Shown here in pieces: positions 8,339 through 17,162 of a stretch of DNA of 64,000 bases (positions within the stretch are counted from its first letter, which is position 1; every line of letters starts with the position of its first letter). The stretch is from contig DATMFO010000003.1 of assembly GCA_035556135.1 (NCBI GenBank), positions 682,001-746,000 of the forward strand, read 5' to 3'. The notes beneath the pieces are model-generated. The model did not search any database and was not told where the DNA came from. It saw only the letters and a program-made list of their open reading frames with translations. Origin of the DNA: ZC4RG30 sp035556135. GTDB taxonomy: Bacteria; Pseudomonadota; Gammaproteobacteria; Steroidobacterales; Steroidobacteraceae. The translations under genes and the position numbers were made by a program.

Positions 8339-8722
8339 CTACCAGCAGGCCTCGACCGAATCATCCGCCTCGCGCGTACCTGTCTCGTCGACCTTCAGCG
8401 TGCCGCAACTGTCCTTGGTCTGCGCACCCTGAGGAGTGGCAGTGACCGTGTATTCGCGCGCACTCGGGGCATCCACCGCAACGGTATAGAACCCGTCGAG
8501 TTCCGGGGGACACGCCCTTGCGGCCGCACCGACGTACGTGAGGTTGCTGGTGTACCACCGCTCCAGGTACTGGGCATTCTCCTGCAGGCAGGCCGCAGCC
8601 ATGTTGCGGCGGGTCTTCCTCACATGGCTGGTGTAACCCGGATAGGCAATCGCCGCCAGCAGACCAATGATCGCCACCGTGATCATCAGCTCTGTCAGTG
8701 AAAATCCACGCTGCTTGTTCAT
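8339..8722 (-). CDS. pilE: PilE-type minor pilin, last gene of the canonical operon
   Basis: This is a 127-residue type IV pilin-like protein. The leader MNKQRG precedes the mature N-terminus FSLTELMITVAIIGLLAAIAYPGY, with Glu5 and the Pro22-like kink, and then SHVRKTRRN, as in P. aeruginosa PilE. The C-terminal region has paired cysteines (ACPPEL and DSCGTL, plus EACW) that probably form a stabilising disulfide loop. I chose ATG 8722 because it gives the standard six-residue leader; in-frame starts farther upstream would give a longer one. The gene begins 26 bases after the pilY1 stop and is the last of fimT-pilV-pilW-pilX-pilY1-pilE, whose products prime pilus assembly and sit at the tip. 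Confidence 0.93.
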   Translation of the reverse strand: MNKQRGFSLTELMITVAIIGLLAAIAYPGYTSHVRKTRRNMAAACLQENAQYLERWYTSNLTYVGAAARACPPELDGFYTVAVDAPSAREYTVTATPQGAQTKDSCGTLKVDETGTREADDSVEACW

Positions 8723-8748
8723 GTCATGTCCCATTGAGTGCATTGCGC

Positions 8749-11700
8749 TCAGTCTTCCCTTATCAGCAGCTCGCGCCACGACACGCGCCGCGTGGAACTG
8801 CCTCCCGGCGGGCTCACGTCGATCGTGGTCGGCACACCACCGCTGGAATCACCGATGACGAGCTTGTCGCCGATGATGATGGGCGCCGTCGGCATGCCCG
8901 AGCCGATGGGCACGGAACCGATGGGCAGATCGTTGCCATTCACGTCCTTGATCGTGCCCGGCGTGTACTCGAAGAAAGTCATCGCCAGGCTCGTGCCGCT
9001 GAAGGCATCCAGTGCGTTCACGTAACCCGTGCCGCCGGCGTCGCAGCTGTTGACCGTGGCCTGGCCCGGGGGAACGATGCTGGAGAAGACCAGGATGTTG
9101 TCGTAGATGAGCGGCGAGGAAACCACGCGTTCGCCCTTGCCGGAGGGATTGTTGAGGTCGACGTACCAGCCCTGCTTGCCGGCACCAATTGCGGTCTGTG
9201 CCGGTTCAAAGGCACGCTGGCCGGTGGTCGCATCGACCACATAGATGGTCCGCTGCTGAAGGTCGGCTCGCAGCAGGTTGCTGCCTTCCGAACCATTCTG
9301 GCCGACGACGATTCCGTAGTAGGTCTGGACGGCAGTGCTGGCCTGGTCATCTGCCGTCATGTAACGACCGGTGCCAAAGAAGACCCACACCTTGCCGGTG
9401 GACGGGTCGCGGGCAACACCGGGGGCCGAAGTGATCGGCTGCGGATTGTTGCTGGCGTCCCGGGCGGTAAACACCTTGCCAAAGCTCCATGACGCCGTGT
9501 CGCTGGCACTCACGTCAAACCGCCACAGGTTCCCCAGTAGATCGCCGGCAAAGAAATAATCGACAACGCCATCCGCGTTGATGTCCACCGAACGAGGTGC
9601 CGAAAGGCCATTGCCGCCTGTGGTACTGGTATCGATCTCCTTGATCACCGAGCCGTCAGCAAGGCTGAGGATGAAGAGACTGGCGGTGCCAGAGGCGCTG
9701 TTCGGCCCGTTGGCGACGATGGCCGCGGTAGACCCATTATTCAGCTTGGAGATCAACGGCTCGGCAATGACATTGCCCATGTTGGCGGGCGCCGCACTGC
9801 CTGTGTAATCCCACAGCACATTAGCGTCGCTGAAGGACGCAGGATTGCTCACGTCCAGGCCGTAGACTCCGCGACCACCTCGCCCAAGGGCGCCCACGAG
9901 GTAGTTCTTGCCCGGCGTGCGCGCCCTGGCGGACACCACGATGGGACCGTCGACGAAGTAGCGATGTGGCTTGGTCGCGGTATTGGTGCCATACAACGGA
10001 TCGGCGAGGTCGGCGAGCTGGCTCATCGCGACGCCGCGCGGGATGTACGCGAACCGCTCGGTGCCACCGCCGGAAGTATTGGTCGCATTGGCTGCCGTGT
10101 TCGTCGCGTCGAAGGCATGCAGCATGCCGTCGTTTGCACCCACGAAGATGGTCTGGATGTCCGCGACATAGAACGGCGAAGAGTTCACGATGTCACCCAG
10201 CAGTGCAGGCACAACCTGATCCGTGCTGCTCCGCATGACGCGGTTGCGCAGCGCGCCACCATTGCGCGCTTCCTTGGTGTTATTGCCCTTGAGGTATTGG
10301 GCGAGTTCGTCGCCGGTCACCCCCAGCCCGAGGGTCGATGCAGCCGTCCCGAGCGAACTTGTCTGGGTAGCAGTGGGGAACGCAGCACCACTCGAAGCAC
10401 CGTAGGTAAAGACCTTTCGCGAGCCCCAGGCTGCGATGTGCTCGCCGGCGCGCCACTCTGGAGCACCCAGGCCTGCACCGGAAATGGGGTACGCCAGCAA
10501 CTCACCACGCCATGCGCCGGCCGTGTAGGTGGCCTGGTAAACGAAGCTCTCCGTGCTGATCGACGTGGAGTTCGCCAGTACGTTGGAGGCCGAACCCTTT
10601 CGCTCACCGATGCGGTTCAGCGCATCGGCGATACCCTGGGAAAACTCCTGTGCGTCATTGGCGTTGACATACGAACCGCGGGAATTAACGGCCGCGTGAC
10701 GCAAATCATCCACGTTCTCTGGGTTTTCGTTTGCATTGGTGGCGTGAACCGGTGCGGGCCAGAAACCTCCGTTGGCCAGCGTGCCGGTGCCCGCAACAGC
10801 GTGAGCCACCTGCGCATCAGTCAGCTTGCCGCGTACTCCCAGACCCACACCGAACGTCACCATGTGCTGCCAGAAAGCAGGATTGGACACGGAGAATGGC
10901 ACCCTGTTGTCAGCAGAACCCGCATGACCCGAGACGTCCGTCTTGCGCAGGTCCGTCTTCCAGTAGTGCATGGCGATGTCCGCCAGCGTGGTGGCGTCAT
11001 CCTTGTCGCTGCCATTGATGTTGTACCAGAAGGGCGCTGCCCGCTCGTACTTGTAGGTCTGGTTGTTGGGACCAGTGATCGTGACGCCATCCTCCTCGTC
11101 ACCGCTGATCTTGTTGCCACTGTAGTTGTTGTCGGAGTCGTCGCTCCCGCTCCAGTTGTTCCAGTAGCCGTCTGTGGTCAGGATGGCAAAGTTCTGGCGG
11201 CACGCCAGGTATGTGGTGACATTGTTGTCGTCAATTGCCTGATATGCCCGCGGCGTGGAGAAATACCTGCCCGCAGCATCAAGGGCCTTCCTGAGCGGGG
11301 TGTACTGCTTGCCCACCATGCCATGCAAGTGATCAAACCAGTTCTTCCGGTTGCTACCAACAAACAGCCCACCATTGTTGGTGACGGGAATGACATTGTT
11401 GAAATTCCCGGCGCTATCCCCACTTGGCGCCGCAACATTGGTCGCTCCACCAATGACTTGCTGATAGGTTCCGCTTGGATACAGCCCAGTGATGCCGACG
11501 CGATAGTTTTCGTCCAGGGTGGCAAACGCCTCGCTACCACCAGCCTTGGCGGCCTTCATTCTGGTGCGGTGATACTGATACCAGTTGGCGTAATTCAGCT
11601 TTTCTTCTTCAATTGAACGCACCCCGGTATCGGGATCTCCATTGCTGACGTCAACACAATTCTTCCACCCCCAGGTCCCTGATGCAGAAGTGCTGCAATT

Positions 11701-12762
11701 CATTGCAGCCTGGGCATATTGTGTGCTGTATCGAACCGTGAGCGTGAGGTTGGAGAAGGTACGGTCACCGGTACCGCTCGCACTGTTGTAAACGCCGATG
11801 TAGAGATATCCGGTCGACGGCGAGTCGATGGTAAGCGTCTCGTCGGCGCTCGATGTGTTGGCCCGGTAGTGGTAATTGTTGGTGCAGGGATTCTGACCGC
11901 TCCTGACATAGAGGTCGGGGTTGTCATTAGTTCCCGTTGCACCGGATGTCGTGATGACAACCGTCTTTACGCTCCCGTCACCCGGAACCTGGTATCGGAA
12001 ATTGGTGCCCGCACAAGTCGAATTCCCGCCACTTGTCGGATTGCTTGTATTTCCCCAATACAGTTCACTACCGGTAATTCCGGTGAAGGTATTCGCCGTC
12101 GTCAATGACAGTGCAGGAGGGGCAGCGTTTGACCACTCCGCGCGCACAATCCGCTTTCCGCCCGCAAGAATCTGATAGCGATAGTATTGGCGGCGATCCG
12201 TCCGATTGGCAGCAGGCTTCGGAACAAAGAAGGTCTGATTCTCCCCTCCCAGATCCCTACGCTCGGAGAAGCTGCCGGTAGGCAGCTGAAGATTGTCGGT
12301 GGTTTCGCTGTAGTCTGCCGGATCCAGTCGAACCACATCGGTATTTGCATCGTTTGCACCCGCCCAGGGCCGGTAGGTGGTCGCCGGATTATAGGAAAGG
12401 GCATTACGCGTGTAGGGGGCACCCGGACCGGAGTCCTCAAAATTGCTGCCTGTCGGGGAGTTGGGGCACTGTCCGCTCGTATTGGCACACCAGGACAATC
12501 CTGTATCGAGGTCATTACCACCCGCACTTGTCATCGACAACGAATCGTCCAGGATGAAGACAACGTTTGGCGCAGGCTGCACCGCACCGGTCTGCAGCGG
12601 CAGCGACGGGAAATCCACGGCATAGCTGGCGACGTGCCACCAGGCCAGGAAGAACACGGCCACGCGCGTCAGTCGACGCTGCCTCCAGTCGCTTGCCAGC
12701 ACAGGTTCGGACTTCTGCATGTGGTTCATGAGTAGATACTTGGCGTGTGAATTCGAGTTCAT
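8749..12762 (-). CDS. pilY1: PilY1-type tip adhesin (vWA-like domain plus beta-propeller)
   Basis: This is a 1337-residue exported protein of the type IV pilus tip, needed in characterised systems for pilus assembly, surface sensing and adhesion. A signal region (RVAVFFLAWWHVASYA) precedes NVVFILDDSLSM, a von Willebrand A-type metal-binding D-x-S-x-S motif. The C-terminal third is the PilY1 beta-propeller. Its EF-hand-like calcium loop DINADGVVD starts at residue 1060 and is followed by the hallmark YFFAGDLLGNLWRFDV; calcium binding there controls retraction in P. aeruginosa PilY1. The length is slightly above the usual 1100-1250. It lies between pilX (3-base gap) and pilE (26-base gap). G+C appears slightly lower in the vWA part (about 10.6-12.5 kb) than in neighbours, as is common for rapidly evolving adhesin domains. 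Confidence 0.95.
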   Translation of the reverse strand: MNSNSHAKYLLMNHMQKSEPVLASDWRQRRLTRVAVFFLAWWHVASYAVDFPSLPLQTGAVQPAPNVVFILDDSLSMTSAGGNDLDTGLSWCANTSGQCPNSPTGSNFEDSGPGAPYTRNALSYNPATTYRPWAGANDANTDVVRLDPADYSETTDNLQLPTGSFSERRDLGGENQTFFVPKPAANRTDRRQYYRYQILAGGKRIVRAEWSNAAPPALSLTTANTFTGITGSELYWGNTSNPTSGGNSTCAGTNFRYQVPGDGSVKTVVITTSGATGTNDNPDLYVRSGQNPCTNNYHYRANTSSADETLTIDSPSTGYLYIGVYNSASGTGDRTFSNLTLTVRYSTQYAQAAMNCSTSASGTWGWKNCVDVSNGDPDTGVRSIEEEKLNYANWYQYHRTRMKAAKAGGSEAFATLDENYRVGITGLYPSGTYQQVIGGATNVAAPSGDSAGNFNNVIPVTNNGGLFVGSNRKNWFDHLHGMVGKQYTPLRKALDAAGRYFSTPRAYQAIDDNNVTTYLACRQNFAILTTDGYWNNWSGSDDSDNNYSGNKISGDEEDGVTITGPNNQTYKYERAAPFWYNINGSDKDDATTLADIAMHYWKTDLRKTDVSGHAGSADNRVPFSVSNPAFWQHMVTFGVGLGVRGKLTDAQVAHAVAGTGTLANGGFWPAPVHATNANENPENVDDLRHAAVNSRGSYVNANDAQEFSQGIADALNRIGERKGSASNVLANSTSISTESFVYQATYTAGAWRGELLAYPISGAGLGAPEWRAGEHIAAWGSRKVFTYGASSGAAFPTATQTSSLGTAASTLGLGVTGDELAQYLKGNNTKEARNGGALRNRVMRSSTDQVVPALLGDIVNSSPFYVADIQTIFVGANDGMLHAFDATNTAANATNTSGGGTERFAYIPRGVAMSQLADLADPLYGTNTATKPHRYFVDGPIVVSARARTPGKNYLVGALGRGGRGVYGLDVSNPASFSDANVLWDYTGSAAPANMGNVIAEPLISKLNNGSTAAIVANGPNSASGTASLFILSLADGSVIKEIDTSTTGGNGLSAPRSVDINADGVVDYFFAGDLLGNLWRFDVSASDTASWSFGKVFTARDASNNPQPITSAPGVARDPSTGKVWVFFGTGRYMTADDQASTAVQTYYGIVVGQNGSEGSNLLRADLQQRTIYVVDATTGQRAFEPAQTAIGAGKQGWYVDLNNPSGKGERVVSSPLIYDNILVFSSIVPPGQATVNSCDAGGTGYVNALDAFSGTSLAMTFFEYTPGTIKDVNGNDLPIGSVPIGSGMPTAPIIIGDKLVIGDSSGGVPTTIDVSPPGGSSTRRVSWRELLIRED

Positions 12763-12765
12763 GAC

Positions 12766-13353
12766 TTACCAGCCTCCCGGCTTGGGAACGGCATAGACGG
12801 ACTGGAGCATCACCACTGCGCGACCGGCTTCGCCGCTGCGCGCGGTGATGCGGTAGCGCAATCCTTCCGGGCCTGCGTAGCACGGCGCATCAGGATCGAT
12901 GGAGGTGGATTCGCAGAGGTTCACTTCCGGCATGTTTTCAGCCAGGAGCTCGACGATGAACTGCGGCGGCACGGGCAACCCGCCAATATCGATGACATGC
13001 TCGTGTCCATCGTCCACATCGTGGGCGTTCGACCAATTGTCTTCGTCTTCCCAGACAGGAGGCTTGGTTGGGTCCGGCCGGCCGCAGTTGCCGTCCGAAT
13101 CGCATGATCCGGCGGCCGGCTTCGGCGGATTCTCCAGCACCCAGCGCTCACCCTCCCGCAGGGCGGCCTCCGCTGCCTGAAAGGCGAGACTACGATCGTA
13201 AAGATTGGCGGCCATGCGCTCCTGCAGCACAGTGCCCCGCACGCTGGCCAGGATGAGTACGGTCATCACCAGCAGCAGGATCAACGCCAGGAAGAGGATG
13301 GCGCCGCGTTCCCTGGCGCGGCCAGGATGGATGTGTTTCGTCACGGCGCTCAC
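12766..13353 (-). CDS. pilX: PilX minor pilin assembly protein
   Basis: This is a PilX-type protein of about 195 residues. The N-terminus is RERGAILFLALILLLVMTVLILASVRG followed by ERMAANLYDRSLAFQAAEAALREGE, the PilX hallmark. PilX proteins lack the usual Glu5 context but share the transmembrane helix and the E-R-M-A-x-N / A-F-Q-A-A-E-A-A-L segment. The start is taken as the GTG at 13353, which overlaps the pilW stop as GTGA; a second GTG three codons on is possible. Several Asp/Cys-rich segments follow (for example SCDSDGNC). It works with FimT, PilV, PilW and PilY1 to prime pili. Confidence 0.93.
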   Translation of the reverse strand: MSAVTKHIHPGRARERGAILFLALILLLVMTVLILASVRGTVLQERMAANLYDRSLAFQAAEAALREGERWVLENPPKPAAGSCDSDGNCGRPDPTKPPVWEDEDNWSNAHDVDDGHEHVIDIGGLPVPPQFIVELLAENMPEVNLCESTSIDPDAPCYAGPEGLRYRITARSGEAGRAVVMLQSVYAVPKPGGW

Positions 13354-14327
13354 AGCTTGTTCCTCAGTGCAATTACGTGCTCGAGGCGGCGGGAGATCAG
13401 CTCGCCCTCGACGCCGCCGGCCCGGCTGTCGCGAGCCTGCAGGATCAGCGCCACCTGTACGGCCGTCACGTTGTTCCAGCCACTGGCAGCGCCTGTAGTC
13501 CACGTGCCGTTCTCGAGGTATGTCAGCTGCATTTCCGTGACGTCGGGAACGATTTCCTCGGGTGCGCCCATCTCCGGACCGGTGTCGGTATAGACCAGTT
13601 GCCGGCGGTACAGGGAGGTGCCACCGTCATCGTTTGTGGCCACAAACCATTCAATGGCCCGCATGAGCCCCAGAGAAGTTCCGACGGGGAACGACACCGC
13701 AATGGGCTGCGACGCATTGGAGAAGTCGTCGCTGGTGTTGCCGTCGGATATGGCATGCGTGATGGCACCACCGGCCACGCCGGCGCTGAATATCGCCGCG
13801 GTATCGGTAACCGGCTCCGTGGGACTGCTCGGGAAGAAGCCGCAGGCCATGAGGATCTGCCCATTGCGGAATCCACTGGTGCTGCTGACAGGAAGCTGAC
13901 CGGTTGCATTGGCCATGCCACTGGAGGTGATCACGCCCGTATCTTCGAAGTACTGGATGCGGATGGCATCGGTCTCATCGAAGCTGTCTGGATGGTCACC
14001 GTCGTCAAATCCCGAAATGCCAGCGTCGTAGGCGACCCACCAGTTGGTGGTATCGCTCAGAACATTGACCAGGTCCATGCGAACGTCACAGGGGTTGCCA
14101 CCCGCCCCCCGGATATCCCGCGACATCAACTCAAAGGCGATACGCGCGCCTTCCTGGATGCGACCCAACCCTTCGGTAGCTGCGTAGATGCGCTTGTTGC
14201 TGAGAAACACGCTGATGGCCGCTGCCCCGAGCAGCAGCGAAATCAGCATTGCCACCATCAGCTCTACCAGTGAGAAGCCGGCCTCATGGCGGCGGGTTCG
14301 ATATGCAGGGAAATTGCGGCGCCTCAC
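13350..14327 (-). CDS. pilW: PilW minor pilin assembly protein
   Basis: This is a 325-residue PilW-type protein. The prepilin segment RRHEAGFSLVELMVAMLISLLLGAA has Glu5 after the cleavage site. It is followed by SNKRIYAATEGLGRIQEGARIAFELMSRDIRGAGG, the most conserved block of the PilW family. The start is GTG and overlaps the pilV stop as GTGA; its own stop overlaps the pilX start in the same way, so pilV-pilW-pilX are very likely translationally coupled. The C-terminal domain is variable, as expected for a subunit contacting the diverging PilY1. Confidence 0.94.
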   Translation of the reverse strand: MRRRNFPAYRTRRHEAGFSLVELMVAMLISLLLGAAAISVFLSNKRIYAATEGLGRIQEGARIAFELMSRDIRGAGGNPCDVRMDLVNVLSDTTNWWVAYDAGISGFDDGDHPDSFDETDAIRIQYFEDTGVITSSGMANATGQLPVSSTSGFRNGQILMACGFFPSSPTEPVTDTAAIFSAGVAGGAITHAISDGNTSDDFSNASQPIAVSFPVGTSLGLMRAIEWFVATNDDGGTSLYRRQLVYTDTGPEMGAPEEIVPDVTEMQLTYLENGTWTTGAASGWNNVTAVQVALILQARDSRAGGVEGELISRRLEHVIALRNKL

Positions 14328-14758
14328 AGCACGGTCTCCGTCACGAGTTCCTGGACGGCCGAGCCGCCTTCGGCCCTGGTGTCATTCCACTGCACGGTGA
14401 TCGTGCACTTGCCGCCACCCAGGCATTCAACCTTGCCGCAGGAATCCGGACCCATTGTCTGCTGTAGCTGGGTGATCCAGCTGCGCTGCTCAACTTGGGA
14501 GCTGGGGAGATTCTCTGCATCGCAGACCATGCTCATATCCAGCTGCGACAGCACGGCCCGGTCACGGTTGGCACGCAGCACGTCCAGATATGAGTAGGTC
14601 TGGATCACCGCCTGGCTGCGCTCCATCGAGGAGCCAGTATTCCTCAATGCCAGCGACTGCATGGCGGCGATGCCCAGCAGGCCGATCGAAACGATCAGCA
14701 GGGCAACCAGCACTTCCACCAGGGTGAAGCCGGACTGATGACGCTTGCACATGCTCAT
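14324..14758 (-). CDS. pilV: PilV minor pilin
   Basis: This is a 144-residue PilV-type minor pilin. The leader MSMCKRHQSG is followed by FTLVEVLVALLIVSIGLLGIAAMQSLALRN, the signature of PilV proteins (I-G-L-L-G followed by Q-x-x-x-L-R). ATG 14758 is chosen because it overlaps the fimT stop as ATGA; the ATG two codons later would also serve. Two cysteine pairs in the C-terminal half (MVCDAEN, DSCGKVECLGGGKC) could form disulfides. It is the second gene of the operon. Confidence 0.93.
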   Translation of the reverse strand: MSMCKRHQSGFTLVEVLVALLIVSIGLLGIAAMQSLALRNTGSSMERSQAVIQTYSYLDVLRANRDRAVLSQLDMSMVCDAENLPSSQVEQRSWITQLQQTMGPDSCGKVECLGGGKCTITVQWNDTRAEGGSAVQELVTETVL

Positions 14759-15297
14759 TCGCAGACTCCCCCACCCTCTTCCTCCGGCGTGGAGACCACC
14801 ACCCGGCCACCCGATGCAATACTCACCAGTCGTTTGTTGCGCGCGGGATTGCTGGTCGGGAGGCATACGGTGATGTCCCCGACGGCCAGCGTGCCGGTAT
14901 CCTCATCGCGGCCCAGGCCATCGGCGCTGAAGACGACCATTTCCAGATCGGTCGTCGCCACGACGGGCTGCTGCACCTCGATCACACGCAACTGCCGCAC
15001 GACACCGCCATCCCCGCGACCGATGACCACCCAATAGGGGCGCTCACCCGCGCTGCAGTCGTCCTCCTCGTCAGCATCCGCAACCAGGGAACCGCAGAAA
15101 ACGACCCTGGAATTGCTCCGGACCGCCTCCGACCGCGCGTACTGGATGATCGACAGCAGTTCGTTCGCATTGGACGCGAGCCGGCTGGTATTGACGACAC
15201 CCATGAACGAGGGCGCTGCCATGGCGGCCAGGATGCCGACGATGGCGATGGCCACCAGCAGTTCGACCACGGTGAATCCGTGTTGACGGTTTTGCAT
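14755..15297 (-). CDS. fimT: FimT/FimU-type minor pilin, first gene of the canonical operon
   Basis: This is a GspH/FimT/FimU-type minor pilin of 180 residues. The leader MQNRQHG is followed by FTVVELLVAIAIVGILAAMAAPSF and then ANELLSIIQYARSEAVRSNSRVVFCGS, the helix-strand pattern of FimT/FimU with its single cysteine. An ATG three codons upstream (15306) is equally possible; neither has a strong ribosome-binding site. It heads the leftward operon and is divergent from the second set across about 145 bases. FimU-type subunits connect the tip complex to the pilus shaft in P. aeruginosa; FimT in some competent bacteria binds DNA. I cannot decide between the two from sequence alone. Confidence 0.9.
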   Translation of the reverse strand: MQNRQHGFTVVELLVAIAIVGILAAMAAPSFMGVVNTSRLASNANELLSIIQYARSEAVRSNSRVVFCGSLVADADEEDDCSAGERPYWVVIGRGDGGVVRQLRVIEVQQPVVATTDLEMVVFSADGLGRDEDTGTLAVGDITVCLPTSNPARNKRLVSIASGGRVVVSTPEEEGGGVCE

Positions 15298-15442
15298 GGC
15301 CTGCATGATGCGGAGGCCATCCGGGGGCGCAACGACAAGCCGACGAGCGGTGCATTTAGGCCGACAATCGGCAGGAAAGCGTGCACAGGTCACACTCCTT
15401 CGCGACATAAAGTCGCTGCTGGAACCCGGGTCTGCTGTGTCC
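15298..15442. promoter_or_regulatory. Divergent control region between the two minor-pilin sets
   Basis: These 145 bases must hold the promoters of both pilin operons. Two small perfect dyads stand out: GCCGA-CAA-TCGGC at 15360-15372 and GCGAC-ATAAA-GTCGC at 15402-15416. I found no convincing sigma-70 pair and no TGGCAC-N5-TTGC sigma-54 site. The dyads could be operators shared by the two directions, but the evidence is only symmetry and position. Confidence 0.35.
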
Positions 15443-15871
15443 ATGCACCAACCGAAATCTTCAGGCTTCGCCATGCTGGACGTGCTGGTGGCATTGCTGC
15501 TGCTGGCAGTTGCCCTGACGGGCGCCTGTGTCACGTTGATCCAGGCCCTTCGTGCCACCGGGGATGCGCTCCGGGCTGCCCAGGCGGCTGACCTGGCGGC
15601 TGACTTCACAGAGGGTCTGCGCGGGGAAACCTCCCCTGCAGAGCGGGAGGCACTGCTGGCGTCGTGGCGGATCAAGGTCGCGGCGGCGCTGCCAGTGGCG
15701 GGAATGATGCCGGGGGAGTTTGCTTCCCTGGAGCCCGTGGCGGCGAACCCCGCGGAAGGTGCAGCGCCTGCCGTTCCCCTGTTGCACTTGCGGCTGCGCT
15801 GGCACGCCTCGGGAGATGAGGTGCGCGAGTTGCGCCTGCCCCTGGCGGCGGATATCGGGGGCACGCCGTGA
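15443..15871 (+). CDS. Second-set PilV-like minor pilin
   Basis: This is a 142-residue protein with a type IV pilin N-terminus: leader MHQPKSSG, then FAMLDVLVALLLLAVALTGACVTLIQALRATG. Position 5 after the cleavage site is Asp rather than the usual Glu (F-A-M-L-D), which is unusual because Glu5 normally pairs with the neighbouring subunit during assembly. The helix and the following Q-x-L-R pattern resemble PilV, and its position before the PilW-like gene supports this. It is the first gene of the rightward set and overlaps the next gene by four bases (GTGA). Confidence 0.8.
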   Translation: MHQPKSSGFAMLDVLVALLLLAVALTGACVTLIQALRATGDALRAAQAADLAADFTEGLRGETSPAEREALLASWRIKVAAALPVAGMMPGEFASLEPVAANPAEGAAPAVPLLHLRLRWHASGDEVRELRLPLAADIGGTP

Positions 15872-16680
15872 AACGATGCTGCCACGGACTGTCGCTGACG
15901 GAACTGCTGGTAGCGACCACGCTTCTGGCCACTGCCACCGCGGGAGGGGTCACCTCCCTTTCCAGGGCCTATGGCGCCCGTCGTGATGCCGGCCAGCAGC
16001 AGGAGCTGCACGAACGAGCCCAGTATGTCTTCGCCACCCTGGAGCCAGAGCTGCAGATGGCGGGGTACTTCGGAACAGATGGCTACCCCGCGGCGGTCAG
16101 CGAGGTGGTGCCGGAATCCGCGTTGCGCTGTGGTCCCGGGGTCATCCGTCGCATCGACCTGCCGGTGCAGGTGCTGGCCGGCTGGCCCCTCCCCTGCGCG
16201 ACCCAGGGCGGCGGACAGGTGCCCGGCTCCCAGGTGCTGGTGCTCCGTCGTGCTGGCGCACGGTTGGCGTCCGCTCCCGAACCCGGTCGAGCGCAGTGGC
16301 TGACCAATGCGGGCACCGGCATTGGCCAGCTTTTCTGGCAGGGCGATGCGCCGTGGAACCCGGCAGCTGCGCAAGGCGCGGAACTGCGCGAGCTGGTGCT
16401 GCGCATCTACTACGTGGCGCGCAACTCGGATGGCGAGGCCGGCCTCCCGGCACTGCGCGTGAAGAACCTCACCAGCATTGCCGGCGCGCCGGCGTTCATC
16501 GATACGGAGGTGATGAATGGCGTCGAGGACCTGCAGGTCGAACTACTGCCCGCGACGGGCAGGCCGACGAGGGTGCGCGTGCAGCTGCGCGTCCGGGCGC
16601 GGGAACAGCCAGTGCGGGGCGCAGGCGCGCCGCGGGTCCTGGAAGCCTCGCGGACCTTCGCGCTGCGCAATGCCGGCTGA
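15868..16680 (+). CDS. Second-set PilW-like minor pilin
   Basis: This is a 270-residue PilW-like protein starting with GTG inside the stop overlap of the preceding gene. The N-terminus KRCCHGLSLTELLVATTLLATATAG is a prepilin segment with Glu5 (L-S-L-T-E). It is followed by QQELHERAQYVFATLEPELQMAGYFG, the counterpart of the conserved PilW block (E-R-A-x-Y-x-F-x-x-L-x-x-E-x-x-M-A-G-Y-x-G). It is about 55 residues shorter than PilW of the first operon and clearly diverged from it, so the two sets are not a recent duplication. It probably connects the other minor pilins with the PilY1-like protein. Confidence 0.85.
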   Translation: MKRCCHGLSLTELLVATTLLATATAGGVTSLSRAYGARRDAGQQQELHERAQYVFATLEPELQMAGYFGTDGYPAAVSEVVPESALRCGPGVIRRIDLPVQVLAGWPLPCATQGGGQVPGSQVLVLRRAGARLASAPEPGRAQWLTNAGTGIGQLFWQGDAPWNPAAAQGAELRELVLRIYYVARNSDGEAGLPALRVKNLTSIAGAPAFIDTEVMNGVEDLQVELLPATGRPTRVRVQLRVRAREQPVRGAGAPRVLEASRTFALRNAG

Positions 16681-17149
16681 GTCGGTGGAAGTTGATCCGC
16701 AACGAGGCTTCGCGACGGCGACAGTGCTCGGGTTGCTTGCAGTGGTAGGGCTGCTGAGCGCAGCCGCATTGCATGATGCGCTGTTCGGCGAGCAGCTGGC
16801 AGGAAGCAGGCTGCTGCATCAGCGGGCGCAGGCGCTGGCGGACTTCGGAATTGAGGATGGCCTTGCGCGCATGGCCGCAATGTCGCGACCTGAATCGCTC
16901 AGCTACGCGCTGCGGCCACTGCCCTCTTCCGGTGAGAGCGCGGAAGTAAAGGTACGTCACCTTGGCGCAGACGCAGTACCTGCGGGGTTCAGCAGTGGGC
17001 AGTTCGCAAGGCACCGGTTCGAGATCGAGAGCACGGGATTCACGTCGAGGGGTATCCGGGCGAAGCAGGTGCAGGGCGCAGTGCGGGTGATCCCGGAAGT
17101 CCCGGCGGAAACGGGCGCCGGGCTGCGAATTACAGCCGGATCCGGCTGA
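16670..17149 (+). CDS. Second-set PilX-like minor pilin
   Basis: This is a 159-residue protein that overlaps the end of the PilW-like gene by 11 bases. The N-terminus has PQRGFATATVLGLLAVVGLLSAAALHDALFGEQLAGSRLLHQRAQALADFGIEDGLARM. Written as pattern, this is a transmembrane helix followed by E-Q-L-A-x-x-x-L-x-x-Q-R-A-x-A-x-A-x-x-x-I-E-x-G, the PilX/GspK-type arrangement. It is shorter than PilX of the first operon (about 195 residues). Position between PilW-like and PilY1-like genes supports the assignment. Similarity is by pattern rather than by identity, so confidence is moderate. Confidence 0.75.
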   Translation: MPAESVEVDPQRGFATATVLGLLAVVGLLSAAALHDALFGEQLAGSRLLHQRAQALADFGIEDGLARMAAMSRPESLSYALRPLPSSGESAEVKVRHLGADAVPAGFSSGQFARHRFEIESTGFTSRGIRAKQVQGAVRVIPEVPAETGAGLRITAGSG

Positions 17150-17162
17150 TGGAGGACGGGAG

